A stretch of DNA of 64,000 nucleotides, from assembly GCA_950022295.1 (NCBI GenBank), contig OX465596.1:128754501-128818500 (forward strand), in the 5' to 3' direction. Positions 46,528-58,556 of this stretch are shown here, in pieces. The notes under the pieces were generated by a model, which was given only the letters and a program-made list of their open reading frames with translations, was not told the DNA's origin and made no database searches. The translations under genes were made by a program, and so were the position numbers. This DNA is from Bromus sterilis (lineage: Eukaryota; Streptophyta; Magnoliopsida; Poales; Poaceae). Each line of letters opens with the position of its first letter. Position 1 is the first letter of the stretch.

Positions 46528-48057
46528 ACTCGCCCCCACTCAAAAGAATCTCGTCCCGAGATTCAGAAGTCGTCGGGAGGAAGGTGGGGTACTCGGCACG
46601 GAGGCGGTCTTCTCTTTCCCAGGTTGCTTCTTTCTCGGAGTGATGTGTCCACTGAACTTTGAAGAACTTGATCTTCTAACGACGAGTGACACGCTCTGCT
46701 GAATCAAAAATACGAACAGGGTACTCTCGATAAGAAAGGTCATTTTGGAGATCAAGCGTTTCATGGTCGACTTCGCGGATGGGGTCCTTGAAGGAACGCC
46801 TGAGTTGTGACACATGGAATACATCATGTACTCGGGAAAGGTGCGGAGGTAGTTCAAGTTGGTAGGCAACTTCTCCACGTTTAGCAAGAATGCGGAAAGG
46901 TCCGATATAACGTGGGGCCAACTTGCCTTTGATACCGAATCTTTGGGTTCCCTTCAGAGGAGTAACCCGAAGGTAAGCCTTCTCATAAATATTGTAGCTC
47001 TCCTCTCTATGATGACGATCATAGTAGCTCTTTTGACGAGACTGAGCGGCTTTCAAACGATCACGAACAATGCGAACTTTCTCTTCTGCTTCCTTGATCA
47101 TATCCGGTCCAAAGAGTTGTCTTTCACCGGTTTCTGACCAGTTAAGGGGTGTTCGACATCGTCGGCCATAGAGGAATTCAAAGGGAGCCATGTTCAGACT
47201 AGATTGATAGCTATTGTTATAAGCAAATTCGGCGAATGGAAGAGATTTCTCCCAATTCTTTCCGAAAGAGATAACACAAGCTCTGAGCATGTCTTCCAAG
47301 ATTTGATTAACCCTTTCAACTTGACCGCTAGACTGAGGGTGGAAAGTTGTACTAAAGGATAGATGAGTTCCCATAGCATTTTGAAAACTTTCCCAAAATC
47401 TAGAGGTGAAAAGGCTACCACGATCAGAATTGATCACCAAAGGAACACCGTGAAGAGACACGATTCTAGAGACATACAAGTCCGCCAACTGACTAGCAGT
47501 TATAGACTCGTGAACTGGAAGGAAGTGAGCAACTTTTGAAAGTCGATCAATGACACCGAAGATGGCATCATTTCCTTTCTGGGTTTTTGGAAAGCCGGTG
47601 ATGAAGTCCATACCGACCTTATCCCATTTCCACTCGGGAATAGACAATGGCTGAAGAGTACCAGTAGGTCTTTGGTGTTCTTCCTTAATGCGACGACAAA
47701 CATCACATTCGGCAACAAATTGTGCAATGTCTCTCTTCATCCGGTTCCACCAAAACTCTGGCGTAGATCTCGGTACATTTTTTTGCTACCGGGATGAATT
47801 GAGAGGGGAGTGTCATGAGCTTCCTTAAGAATCAGCTGCTTTAGGTCTTCATTCTCAGGAACTACTAAACGATTTTCAAAGAATATCGTTCCTTGATCAT
47901 TTGCAGAGAAACATTTAGCAACTCCGCTAACAATGTTCTGCTTGATCTCTTGAATACTACTATCTTGTTTCTAGGCGGCTATGATTTGATCCTCAAGGGT
48001 TGGTTTCGCCACCAAGTTGAAAAGAGATCCACGAGGGACAATCTCGAGATTGAGCTT
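46505..48057 (-). pseudogene. pol: Tekay integrase and chromodomain (C-terminal pol), broken
   Basis: Integrates the element cDNA; the chromodomain is thought to steer it to marked chromatin. TAG at 47971 and a 1-base deletion near 47750 precede the main open frame 46676-47740. That frame has zinc-binding CDVCRR, catalytic residues in GMDFITGF, NSDRGSLF and QVERVNQIL (D-61-D-35-E spacing) and the GPY-type block PRYIGPFRI. TAG at 46676 splits the chromodomain; in the same frame it continues with KFFKVQWTHHSEKEATWE. The frame ends with TAA at 46505, 22 bases inside the 3' LTR. The first two lesions already prevent a functional polyprotein. Confidence 0.9.
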
Positions 48058-50985
48058 TCAAAATTCCTCATAAAGAAGTGGTTGATACTGTTGTAACATG
48101 AGGTTATTACAATACGACTTACGACTTAGTGCATCAGCCATGACATTGGCCTTGCCTGGGGTGTAAGAAATTCCTAAGTCATAATCTTTTATCAACTCTA
48201 TCCAGCGTCTTTGCCTGAGATTAAGATCTGGCTGGGTGAAAATGTATTTGAGGCTTTGGTGATCGGAATATATCTCACAACGATTACCAAGGAGGTAATG
48301 TCGCCAAGTCTTCAGGGCATGAACTACGGCAGCGAGTTCAAGAACATGGGTTGGATAGTTCTCTTCATGTGGCCGAAACTGGCGTGAAGCATAAGCTACC
48401 ACATGTCTATCTTGCATAAGTATGCATCCTAACCCTTGCCGTGAAGCATCACAATAGATCTCGAAATCCCTTTTTGTGTCTGGAGGTGCAAGTACGGGTG
48501 CAGAAGTCAATCTTCTTTTTAGCTCTTGAAAGCTTTCCTCGCACTTGGGGGTCCATTGGAATTTCTTATCTTTCTTGAGGTGTTCAGTAAGAGGCTTTGC
48601 AACTTTAGAAAAGTTCTCGATGAAGCGGCGGCAATAGCTTGCTAAGCCAAGAAAACTCCTAACTTGCTTAACCGATTCAGGTGGAGTCCAGTCAAGGACG
48701 GCCTGAACTCTCTCGGCATTGACTGCAACACCTTTCGCAGAAATTACGTGGCCTAAGTAGGTCACTTCTGGTAGCCAAAATTCACACTTGGAGAACTTGG
48801 CATAAAGGCGGTGCTCTCTAAGTTTCATCAATACCAACCTAAGATGTTCTGCGTGCTCTTCTTCATTCTTCGAGTAGATGAGAATATCATCAAGATAAAC
48901 CACAACAAATTTATCTAAGTACTCCATGAAGACCGAATTCATTAAGCGCGAGAATGTGGCGGGGGCATTGGTTAAACCAAAGGACATGACGGTATACTCG
49001 TAAAGACCATAACGAGTAGTGAAAGCCGTTTTGGGAATGTCCTCATTTCGGATTTTTATTTGATGATAGCCTAATCTCAAATCCATCTTGGAGAAGAAAG
49101 AGGATCCTGCAAGTTGATCATAAAGATCATTGATCCTGGGCAGTGGGTATTTGTTCTTTATCGTCGCTAAATTTAGCGGGCGATAGTCTACGCACATCCT
49201 TTCTGTTCCATCTTTCTTCGTTACGAACAGAACGGGGCAACCCCATGGCGATGAGCTAGGGCGGATGAAGCCTTTTGCCAACGAAGCATCAAGTTGGGTT
49301 TTTAGCTCAGCTAACTCATGTGGGGCCATTCTATATGGACGTCTGGAAATTGGGGCTGTGCCTGGTATAAGGTCCACTATGAATTCCACAGACCTGTCGG
49401 GTGGCATTCCCGGCAGCTGTTCAGGAAAGACATCCGGAAAGTCACGAACCACCGGAACATCTTCAAAGTCTGGAAGTGGAAGCACGTTCAAAGTCTGCAC
49501 CTGGATTCTAGAGCTGGGTGATGTGTAGTCAACGGTCTGGCCTGAAGGATGGGTTAGTTTCACTGATTTGGCTTTACAATCAAGGAAAGCATTTTGCCTT
49601 GATAACCAATCCATTCCTAGGATGACATCAATGTCCGAAGACTTGAGGGCTATAAGAGAAGCAAGGAATACTAAACCCTCAATTGCAATTTGATTTCCAT
49701 GGCTTACTCTATTAGTTTGCCACTTTGAACTAGGAGTTTGAATGATCATTGGAGAAAACATTTCTTCAAAATGAAATTCATGACGAAGTGCATAACTCTC
49801 CGACATGAATGAATGAGAAGCTCCTGGATCGAAAAGAACGGAGGCGGGGACATGATTGACTGGGAGTGTGCCAAGAATGACGTCAGAAGCATCAGTGGTT
49901 TCCTCAACTGAGATTTGGTTCACATAACCACTACAAAAGGATGAAGGCTTTGCTGGAAAGGCTTTGGTGGTTGGTTTATTTGGAGGCTTTGGTCGAGAAT
50001 GACGTGGTGTCATCAAGACCTGAGGGCATTGGCGATAGTAATGGCCTGGAAGATCACACTTAAAACATACCCTGTCTGAATTGCTGGGAGTGGGATTACT
50101 TGGTTGCACACCATCATTCCGAGGAGGAACAATGTGTTGAGGTGGATGACATATATTGGAGGTTGGTCTCTGCAGAAAGTTTTGAGGTATGGCTCGGGTT
50201 GGAATCCAAATTCGGCGTTTCTGAGGGGCTGAACTTGAAGAAGAAGCAAACTCAAGAGCATGCTTGCGGAACTCCTCGAAAATTTCATTGCCATGCTCAG
50301 CTCTGAAGGATCTGTTGACTAAATCCTCAAAGGTGGCAAATTCGATGAGATTGAGATCATGACGAAGGATGGGGCTAAGTCCCTTACGGAACCTTGCCTG
50401 CTTTCTGGCATCGGTGGTGATCTCATCTTGGGCATACCGAGCAAGACGGTTGAATTCTCTCACATACTCGTGCATGGACATCTCTCCTTGAGTGAGATTG
50501 CAGAAATCTTCCTTCTTGCGCTCCATCAACTCATCCAAAAGGTGGTACCCTCGAAAGGCAACACAGAACTCCTGCCAAGTCACTAAGTGACTATCTGGCC
50601 GCATAGCAACATAGTTCTCCCACCATTCAGCAGCAGCACCTTCCAGAAAGTATGCCGCGAAAACAACTCGGTCATCGGGAGCAACATGTGCAGTATCAAG
50701 CTTACGCTCGATGGAACGGAGCCAATCATCAGCTTCAAGGGGCTCAGAAGAACATCGGAATACCGGTGGCTTGAGGAGGATGAAGTCCTGAATGCTCACA
50801 ACCACATTGCAATGACGTGAGGTATTCTACTCGATGAGCTCCAGAAGACGTGTTTGATCATGTTGATTCTTCTCAGCTTCCATCATGATTTCCTCCGCAA
50901 AAGGCGGTGGTGTAGGTGCATCATCAGTTCGATTCCGAGCACGGTCTCGATTCCGACGAACAGCACTACGAGTTCCACCTGACAT
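48058..50985 (-). pseudogene. gag-pol: Tekay gag, protease, reverse transcriptase, RNase H, broken at both ends
   Basis: The natural ATG is at 50985 (MSGGTRSAVRR); a TAG at 50827 interrupts after 52 codons and the rest is a 915-codon frame from 50805. In that frame: gag domain ~25-180 (AEWWENYV, ARFRKGL), zinc knuckle CFKCDLPGHYYRQC 247-260, protease loop FDPGAS 325-330, reverse transcriptase ~485-680 with YLDD at 637-640, RNase H ~778-896 (CDASRQGLG, YSDHQSLK, ADALSRK). TGA at 48058 ends it before integrase. The protease loop has Pro where Ser or Thr is required between Asp and Gly, so the protease may be dead too. Stops fit CGA-to-TGA and CAG-to-TAG changes. Confidence 0.93.
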
Positions 50986-51458
50986 CCTGTGTGATAAAAA
51001 ATCAACAATCAGAACAGGGTGAATGATGAATTCAAGGATAACAAGACATGATGAAGGCGGAAAGCATTTTTAATGCAAAGGCAATGATCCACAGAAACAC
51101 GGGATAAATCCGGCAGCATAACGGCTACACCGGGATGGAAAACAAGACAACCTCGAGGAGATTGGACAAAACTTCCTCAAGGAACTCAAAAACTCGATGA
51201 GTCTGGACGACCACAACAATCCTAAGGCTAAAAGGAAGCACTCAGCGAGATGTTCTAGTAAGACAAAGATGAGCCTAGTCCTATCATCCCGTAGAAAATA
51301 TAAGGGTGACCCAGAACTCAGATCGATGAGGGTAAGGAGAAAAAGAAGCCTTACGTTGTTCCCTTATACCCAGAGTAACTATATAACTATAGAATGCTAG
51401 ACTCGACTTCGACCAAGGGTTACTAATCCTACAGACAGTCCTGCTCTGATACCAAGTC
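50986..51458 (-). other. Tekay leader between the 5' LTR and gag, with primer-binding site
   Basis: About 470 non-coding bases. The primer site is 51443-51455, minus strand TTGGTATCAGAGC, three bases from the LTR edge. The block CTAGACTCGACTTCGACCA at 51399-51417 is shared with the leaders of the non-autonomous elements at 11260 and 31122, which supports a common chromovirus origin. Confidence 0.85.
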
Positions 51459-54400
51459 TGTCGGGACCCGGGGTTAGCGTATGTAATTCCAGTCACGATG
51501 CAATCACATGGAGAGCCGAGAACCGTACCCACTAGTCTAAGCAGACAAGGCCAAGCACAGAACGTTCTCGATAAGCATCGAACGTGAGGGGCATCCCATT
51601 CAGGCCGGATGATCAACAGAGATGGGTCCTCATCGTCCGCTCACAAGTCTAAATACTTATGGGTGGTGAATCCCATACCCATAGACAAGTCACCTCAACC
51701 ATGTTATCGATTGAATCCTAACTCATACATATACTTACTCTAGCCCGATCACTTAGTCGGGGTCTAGGGCGGGCTCGATCATACAACAAAGTGTGCACGT
51801 GACAGAGTCACGAACAATCGCATCGCGATGACCCAAGCTGCGCACATCTAAGGGCCACTTGGTGTATAAAAGACTGCCAGCCAGATCACAACTAAGGTCT
51901 CGAAAACCCATACTAAGACATCCATGTTATAAACATACACGCAGCACACATGCCTAGTATGAACAGCAGGTATCATCACATAACTCTACAAAGTACTCTT
52001 TATAGATATACATATAGAGCATACAAAGATCACATGTCTGTGATCAACATTACATCATACAACGGAAGCAAATTAGGTCTGAGTACAGACAAGTTTAACA
52101 AATGGCTTAGAGAAGCCTTGTAAACAAACATGCCCTTCCACGAAGGACCAGACTGCTGTCTGGGATTATACTACCAAGGTCAACGTCAAGCTTCACGAAG
52201 GTGACTCCATCGGGGTCCGATTTCTTATCTAAAACATAGAATAAGCAAACGTGAGTACAAAGTCGTACTCAGCAAGACTTACATCAGATCTAAACTACTC
52301 ATGCTCAAGTATCAAGGTAAAGGGAGGTGGGGTTTCACATGCAGAAGTGCCAGCTTTGACTTGGCTAATCCTGTACTACGAGTACCAGACTTGAGGTAAG
52401 AAGCGTACACGAGTCCACTACATCTCCAAACAATACACCACTATGGTTACTTCCTCGACTTCCCCAAGAAGAAGCACACCATAGTACTCACGCTTATCTT
52501 GCGGATTTTATAAGTATCCATTCAAGTTGTCTATGATCAAGTAGAGGTTTCCAAGTAGTCCATAACCGCGGACACGGCTATTCGAATAGTTCATTTACCC
52601 TGTAGGGGTGTACATCTTCACACGCGTGTCATCCCTTATCGCCTCGTTCTTGGCATCCTTCAAGCGGATGTCGGACGTGGATGAAACCAAGGCACTAACC
52701 TCACATCACCTTCTCTAATCCAGATGTCGACTTCCTGAGTTTTGCACCGCTCGAGAGTCCGGCCGGTTCCACGAAACGGACTCACATAATGTAAGGGACC
52801 GAGACGCCACCTCTGCCAGATGGTTTTACTGCCTCACAAGTCCACCACATATCTAGGATGATGCAACCTTTTCTTAATTCTTTTTCTATGCATATGCCAA
52901 ATGGAAAACCCGAATCTATTGTGACTCCTGGACAGGATCGGTATGTAAAGAGGCCAAACGGGGCTCCCATAAAACCCTACATGTGGTCATACTCTTTGTC
53001 TTGGATCACAAAACAGGAACTCGAGGCCTAGGGCAGTGTTCAACGAGACAACCCACTGTGTACTCCTACACAGCCTCTCATCGTTCACCTTTGTTTAGGG
53101 TGGATTCACCAACGCGTTTCACTTTCATCAACACCACTGTGTTCATTCCATCCCGACTCACAATCAAAACATCCTCATTGTATCACTAAGCAGCAAAAGC
53201 AGTAACAGTTGTAGGGGCCACATGCTCATCATTCAACTCCTAAATCTGCTAGGATTGTGGTTTGCTTAATACGGTGACAGAATGATAGGTCATGCATCGG
53301 AATGGGTTCAACTATGCGAAAGAACGTGTCTCGGTGATCTCCTAAACATGCATAAGAGAGACTAAGAGGGAAAATAGGATTTTATAGACATGATCAAAGG
53401 GGTTTGCTTGCCTTGCTGACGAGGTTCGATATCGGGGTCTTCAACGAAGGAGGTGGCCTCCGGTTCCGGTTGCACGTCTATCGAGCAAACAATCAAACAA
53501 GGTATAAAATTAATTGCAATGCATCAAACACATGATCAATATTGAAATGGTGATGTTCTTGGTCACAAAGTGTGTACAATTCCATTTAAAAGAAGTCACA
53601 TGCAAAGTCACTTGCAAATGTGCTTCAAATTTGAATTTGAATTAAAGTCATATGGATGTTTTGCACTGTTCACCCAATTTTAATTGGTCAAACATGAAAA
53701 CAGAGCCCATATTCATAATCCTTGGATTTTTCTGATATTTTTAGACATATTATTTGTTATATTTGGAGTTCATATGAATTAGTTATGAATTTCCCAAGTT
53801 TAAATCATTTTCTGGAATTTTTCTGGATTATTTTAAATCAATTCTAATTTCTGGAATTTCTTTACTGCGTCAGCATTGCGTGGGGATGACGTCAGGGGGG
53901 GGGCTGACCAGTGGGTCCACCCTGTCAGCCTCTGCGGGTGTTAAACCGGTTAGATTTAACTTAACAGAGAGTTAAGGGGGGGGGGACTGGCCCACATGTC
54001 ATAGGCTGTTAGGAAGGGGGGGTTAGCTTAAGCTAACCGTGCCACGTTGCACGCCGGCGGCATGTCGCCGGTGACCACCCGAGACGGCGGCGCACACGGA
54101 AAAGCTGCTCCCGGCCACCATTTGGCACGGGGAGCACATGGGAATGCCCCCCAGACTCGTCCGCATCGCGTGGTGCACACAGGAGACCTTGGGGTTCACC
54201 AGAGCCTCGCCGGCGACGACGTGCGGCGGTGGCCGTGGCGTGGTTAAGACGGGGACGGTGATACGAAGTGCCAGAAGACGCCGGGCTGGTGGATTACACT
54301 CCGGGGAGCATCGCACGTCCACTGGACGTGGCTAGGGTGGAGTAGGAGGTTCGTATGCTCGACGGCGAGAACACCGGCGGCGAGGAGCCACGGCTTCCAT

Positions 54401-55415
54401 GGCGGCCGTTTCCAGAGGGAGAAAAGGAAGGGGAAAACAAGGGTAGAACATGCGCCTTCTCACCGTGATTGCAAAGGACGAAACAGAGAGGTCGATGGTG
54501 CTTTGACAGCGACGAATTCATCGATGAACTCCGGTGGCCGGAGTCGAAGAAGACGACCCGATTCGGCAGCTCCAGGGGTCTTCAGCTCGCAATCTTCTGC
54601 TCGGGGACGAAGTCGACCACGAGGGACCTCGTGGACACGACAGCTTGAGCTCGGGATGGCAAGGGGCACGCCTGCGCACGGTGGCGCTCTGTGGCGCCGC
54701 TCGGTTGTCGACGTGCACGGCGAGAGAGGGCGAGGGAGAGACGCGCTGGAGGGGGAAATGGAGCGGGAGGCTCTCAGACGCCTCCAGGTGCGAAGAGATG
54801 GCCTCAGGAAGCTGCTGCGTGGCCGCGGCTCGTCGGCGGCGTCGGTGGAGTGCTGCATGCATTCCACCGAGCACCTTCGGGGCGCGGGGAGGAAGAGACA
54901 GGTGGGGGAGGTGGGTTGGGCCGCCTGCTGGGCTGGGGGGGAAAGAGTTGGGCCGAAAGCCAGGAGCTCTCCTTTCCTAATTCTTCTCTGTTTAATTTTC
55001 TTCCCTTTTGTTTTTCCCTGGTAAAAATACCAAAGCATTTTATAAAAATTCCCAATTACTTTTATAAATACTAGGTGACCAGTAGCTAGTCACATATGGA
55101 ATTTGGGCATTTTTGAAATTCAACATATTTTGATTTTCAATTCAAATAGGGTTATTTTAATTTCCAAAGCCACTGTTTGAATCTTAGAAAAATCCATGTG
55201 CATGGGATTGATCCCAAATCACTTTTAAAATGATCAGCAACATTTCTAGGAATTTTCCAATCATTCAACAGATTTTTGGAAAAATATTTTTATCTGGCCA
55301 TTTGAATTAAAATTTCTAGGGCTTTTCTTTCCCCATTTTGAATTTATTTTTGAATTTTTGCATGATGCAAAGGGCTCAAACAAACCTAGTACTTACCCTA
55401 GCTGGGGTTCTGACA
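51459..55415 (-). repeat. 5' LTR of the Tekay element
   Basis: 3957 bases, near-identical to 42585-46527. The GC-rich block is at about 54040-54970. TATA-like TTTTTATAAAATG and TATTTATAAAAG occur on the minus strand at about 55035-55070, roughly 360 bases into the LTR. It ends TTCTGACA next to the target duplication TTCTC. Confidence 0.92.
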
Positions 55416-56379
55416 TTCTCGGTGCTAGGATAAGTGTTGTTGTTCCCATAGTTGGAGGGGAACGGTCTAGGATTGCTACCAAAATTACTCCTATAAGCAT
55501 TGTTATTGAAGTTGTTTCTAAGATAAAGTTCACATCTACTTGATCTTGAGCAATCAAAGAATTTAAAGGAACATCATGAGGATCAATAGGAGATTGCTTG
55601 CTAAGTAGAGACATAATCAAGTCAACTTTTTCATTTAGGGAGGAGATCTCCTCGAAAGAGTTTACCTTACTACCTGTTGGAGCTCTTTCGGTGTGCCATT
55701 GGGAATAGTTGGTCATCATCTCATCGAGTAGTTTGGTGGCAGCACCAAGCGTTGTTGACATAAAGGTTCCTCCCGCGGCCGAATCTAGCAAGTTCCGCGA
55801 GGTAAATTTCAAGCTTGCATAAAAAGTTTGGATAACCATCCAAGTAGTCAAACCATGCGTAGGGCAATTCTTAACAAGATATTTCATGCATTCCCAAGCT
55901 TGGGCAACGTGTTCATTATCCAATTGCTTAAAATTCATAATTTTACTCCTCAATTGGATAATGTTAGCAGGGGGTAGTACTTCCCAATAAAAGCATCCTT
56001 GCACTTATCCCAAGAATCTATGCTATTCCTAGGCAAGGATTGAAACCAGATTTTAGCTCCTCCTCTCAAGGAGAAAGGAAAAAGCTTAAGCTTAACAATA
56101 TCACCATCTACTTCTTTGTACTTTTTCATATCACAGAGCTCAACATAATTATTTAAGTGCAAAGCAGCAGCATCTCCAGCACCGGCGAATTGACCTTTCA
56201 TTAACAAGGTTCAGCAAAGCAGGTTTAATCTCATAAGAAGGTGCTGAAGTGGCAGGTGGAGCAATAGGAGTGCAGATAAAGTCACTGTTGTTATGACTAG
56301 TGAAGTCACACAACTTGGTGTTCTCGGAGGAACCCATAACAACACCAAGCAAGGTAACTATTTTTTTGATAAAGGACAC
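55416..56379 (-). pseudogene. gag: Athila B gag, N-terminal part
   Basis: Capsid-type protein of the Athila lineage. Frames at 56149-56379, 55950-56207 and 55416-56004 are three pieces of one gene separated by frameshifts near 56200 and 55980. The likely start is MGSSENTK near 56337. The gag domain includes AKIWFQSLPRNSIDSW, FIGKYYP and NIIQLRSKIMNFKQ; the next part includes CPTHGLTTWMVIQTFYASL. It is interrupted by the Tekay element and continues at 42584 downward. Confidence 0.85.
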
Positions 56380-56466
56380 TAAAGCAAAAACTTAAAGGTA
56401 AAATAACAAGACTAAAAAGCAAACATAAAAGATAGTGTGCAACTCCCCTATCTTGAAGAGTGGAGT

Positions 56467-56483
56467 CCCCGGAAACGGCGCCA
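56467..56483 (-). other. Athila primer-binding site, Asp-tRNA type
   Basis: The minus strand reads TGGCGCCGTTTCCGGGG, 11 bases from the LTR edge at 56495. Athila elements normally use TGGCGCCGTTGCCGGGG, complementary to aspartate tRNA; here one base differs. Confidence 0.85.
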
Positions 56484-56494
56484 GAAATTAGCTT

Positions 56495-58109
56495 TGATGG
56501 CTTCTCGCCCCTCGTTGGTTACCCAAAGTGGAAGGTTGAGATGTAGACAGCAGAAAATTTCGCTCGGTGAAGATACCAAGGTTTGTCTCCAGTAGGATTC
56601 CGACAACGACAAGAAGGTGACAACAGCGCTAGAAATTAGGCGGTTGACGTGGACCTGCACACACAACAGATAACTTCGCTCCCAACCAGTTCAGAGAGGT
56701 TATCAATCCCTGCGGCCTTGTGGTTCACAAAGGATCAAACGCACGGGATAATAATGATAGTGATAGCAACGGAAAAGGAAATAAAGAAGGAAATAAATGG
56801 CTGGTGTAAACAGTTTTTGAAATATGGACCGGGATCCCATGTGTTCACTAGTGATGTCTCTCTCCCAAAAGACGATAAAATATCCATGCGAGGTAAACAA
56901 ATTACAGCAAACCAATGCTAACTATGCTATAAAGAAAGGAAGAGGCTCAAAAGCATGGGCGGTACGCCAAGATAAGTAGACCAAAATCCATCTACATCTA
57001 CCTACTAATCATCCACCTTGAGATATCTATCCAGAACATCTCGCTGGTATTGAGTTGCGAATCCCACCCAAAGTGTAAACTCAAAGCAACATAAAACTGC
57101 ATTAAAGAACTTTGCGTAAAGTAAATAAACCTTGCACCCGCAAGTACAAGCACCATTGTTTTCTCCCTTGTGGCAATAGCACATCCCCTAGACTCATGTT
57201 TCTGTCACTCAAGCTAGTCATCGGGGGCATGAACCCATAATCATGCATAACACTCCCTCTTGGAGTCACTACCTACTACTTGGCCAAAGCAATAAGCAAC
57301 AACGGAGAACATGCAAGAATTACTCAAGAACATAAATATAAAAGAGGAGAATCAAATATATTACTCAAACACAATCTGAACATAGTCTCATAATCCATCG
57401 GATCCCAGCAAACTCAGCATAGCAACAGCAGAAAGATTACATATGTGCCTCGATCATGTAGGGCAGTTCACGAGGTCTAAGCCATTAAGAACAAAGAGGG
57501 GAGGAGAATGTCACATAGCTAGTAATCATAGAGCCATTGTCCAAGGTTTACTACTCACTGTTCATCTGAGAAGCATCCATGGTGGTGGAGAAGCTCCTAG
57601 AGGTGGTTCCTCCCTCCGGCAGGGTGCCGGGAAGAGGTCTCCTAGTGCTCCCGATCTTGGAAGCGCGGCGGCGGCGGAACAGAGGAGAGATCGAGAGAAG
57701 GGTTCTGTCCCCGAGGGTTTCTCTTCACGGGGAATAAATAAGCGAAGGGGGCAACCAGAGGTGGACATGGGGCCCCAAGCGCCCCACTGGCGCGACCTAC
57801 GAGGTGGCCGCGCCAGGTGGCCGCCTGGGCCACCCCTAGCCCCCCTCGGCCCCGACTTTGGCTCTTCTGGAAGGTTCCCGTACACTGATATTTCCTATAT
57901 TTTTCCCGAAATTTTTCTGGCACTTTAAATAATGGGAAAACCTGAAATACAAAAACAGCCGAAAACAGGAACTGGCACTGTGGTGCACTGAGTTAATAGG
58001 TTAGTCCAAATATGATCAAAAGTGTATGGAAGTTCATCAATATCATAGAAATATCACACAAAAGAGGCATGGTGCAAGAAGAAATTATAGATACATTTTG
58101 GATGTATCA
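56495..58109 (-). repeat. 5' LTR of Athila copy B
   Basis: 1615 bases, TGATGGCTTCTCGCCC to TTGGATGTATCA. Pairs with 36879-38520. The differences are clearly more numerous than between the Tekay LTRs, which fits copy B being the older host of that insertion. Confidence 0.85.
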
Positions 58110-58556
58110 GCGATGGCGGCGGAGATCGGAATTGCTTCTGGAAAACGGCGTTCCGGAAGAGGGGTTTCCTCCACGAGGGTAAAAATAGGGCCAAAGGGGG
58201 GAATCAGGGGAGGTCCCACCCTTCCAGGGGGCCTCTTGGCGCGGCCTCCCCCTAGGCTGCTCCGGGTGGCCGCCTGAGAGGGGGGTTGTCCCGCTACGAC
58301 TCGCCTTCGGGCATCTGGAGTCTTCTGGAACGCTGATTTTTTATACATTTTTATGGAATTTTTTGGGAACTATAAATATGGGTATAAACCTGCAATTCAC
58401 AGACATCAGCAGACAGAAACTGGCACTGGGTTCACTTAGTTAGTAGGTTAGTCCAAATGTGTTAAAATAGGTATGAAAGTGTAGCAAAACATATAACAAT
58501 ATCACCCATATAAGCATGGAACAGGTAGAAATTATAGATACATTTGGGACTTATCA
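58110..58556 (-). repeat. Athila copy C, 3' LTR, right part
   Basis: Begins with the duplicated GCGAT, then GGCGGCGGAGATCGG, and ends GGGACTTATCA. Read on the minus strand it is the LTR beginning TGATAAGTCCC. It continues the part at 35866-36878. The adjacent purine tract on the minus strand (AGCTTGGGGATGT) at 58557-58569 marks the 3' LTR border. Confidence 0.75.

Larger units (their letters stand above)
42585..55415 (-). mobile_element. Tekay-clade chromovirus (Ty3/gypsy), full length, 12.8 kb
   Basis: 5' LTR 51459-55415 and 3' LTR 42585-46527, both TGTCGGGACCC..GGGGTTCTGACA on the plus strand; the 3' LTR has one change at its edge, GAGA for GACA. The 5-bp target duplication TTCTC is exact (42580-42584 and 55416-55420). 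Perfect initiator-Met primer site. Gag, protease, reverse transcriptase, RNase H, integrase and chromodomain are in that order. LTRs differ by roughly 1-2% in the first 800 bases I compared, so insertion is recent. Coding is disrupted by four stops and one frameshift. The chromodomain and long LTRs place it in the chromoviruses, Tekay (Del) type. Confidence 0.93.
36879..58109 (-). mobile_element. Athila-lineage element, copy B, with a Tekay element nested in its gag
   Basis: 3' LTR 36879-38520, non-coding 3' region 38521-41468, protease and gag C-terminal part 41469-42584, nested Tekay 42585-55415, gag N-terminal part 55416-56379, primer site 56467-56483, 5' LTR 56495-58109. Target duplication is GCAAT (36874-36878) against GCGAT (58110-58114), one mismatch. 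Without the insert the element is about 8.4 kb. It has no reverse transcriptase, RNase H or integrase: protease is followed directly by the conserved non-coding 3' region, as in copy A. This is a non-autonomous gag-protease Athila. Confidence 0.85.

Noticed and set aside
49265..49528. Plus-strand frames within 48058-50985
   Set aside because: Shadows of the Tekay gag-pol frame on the opposite strand.
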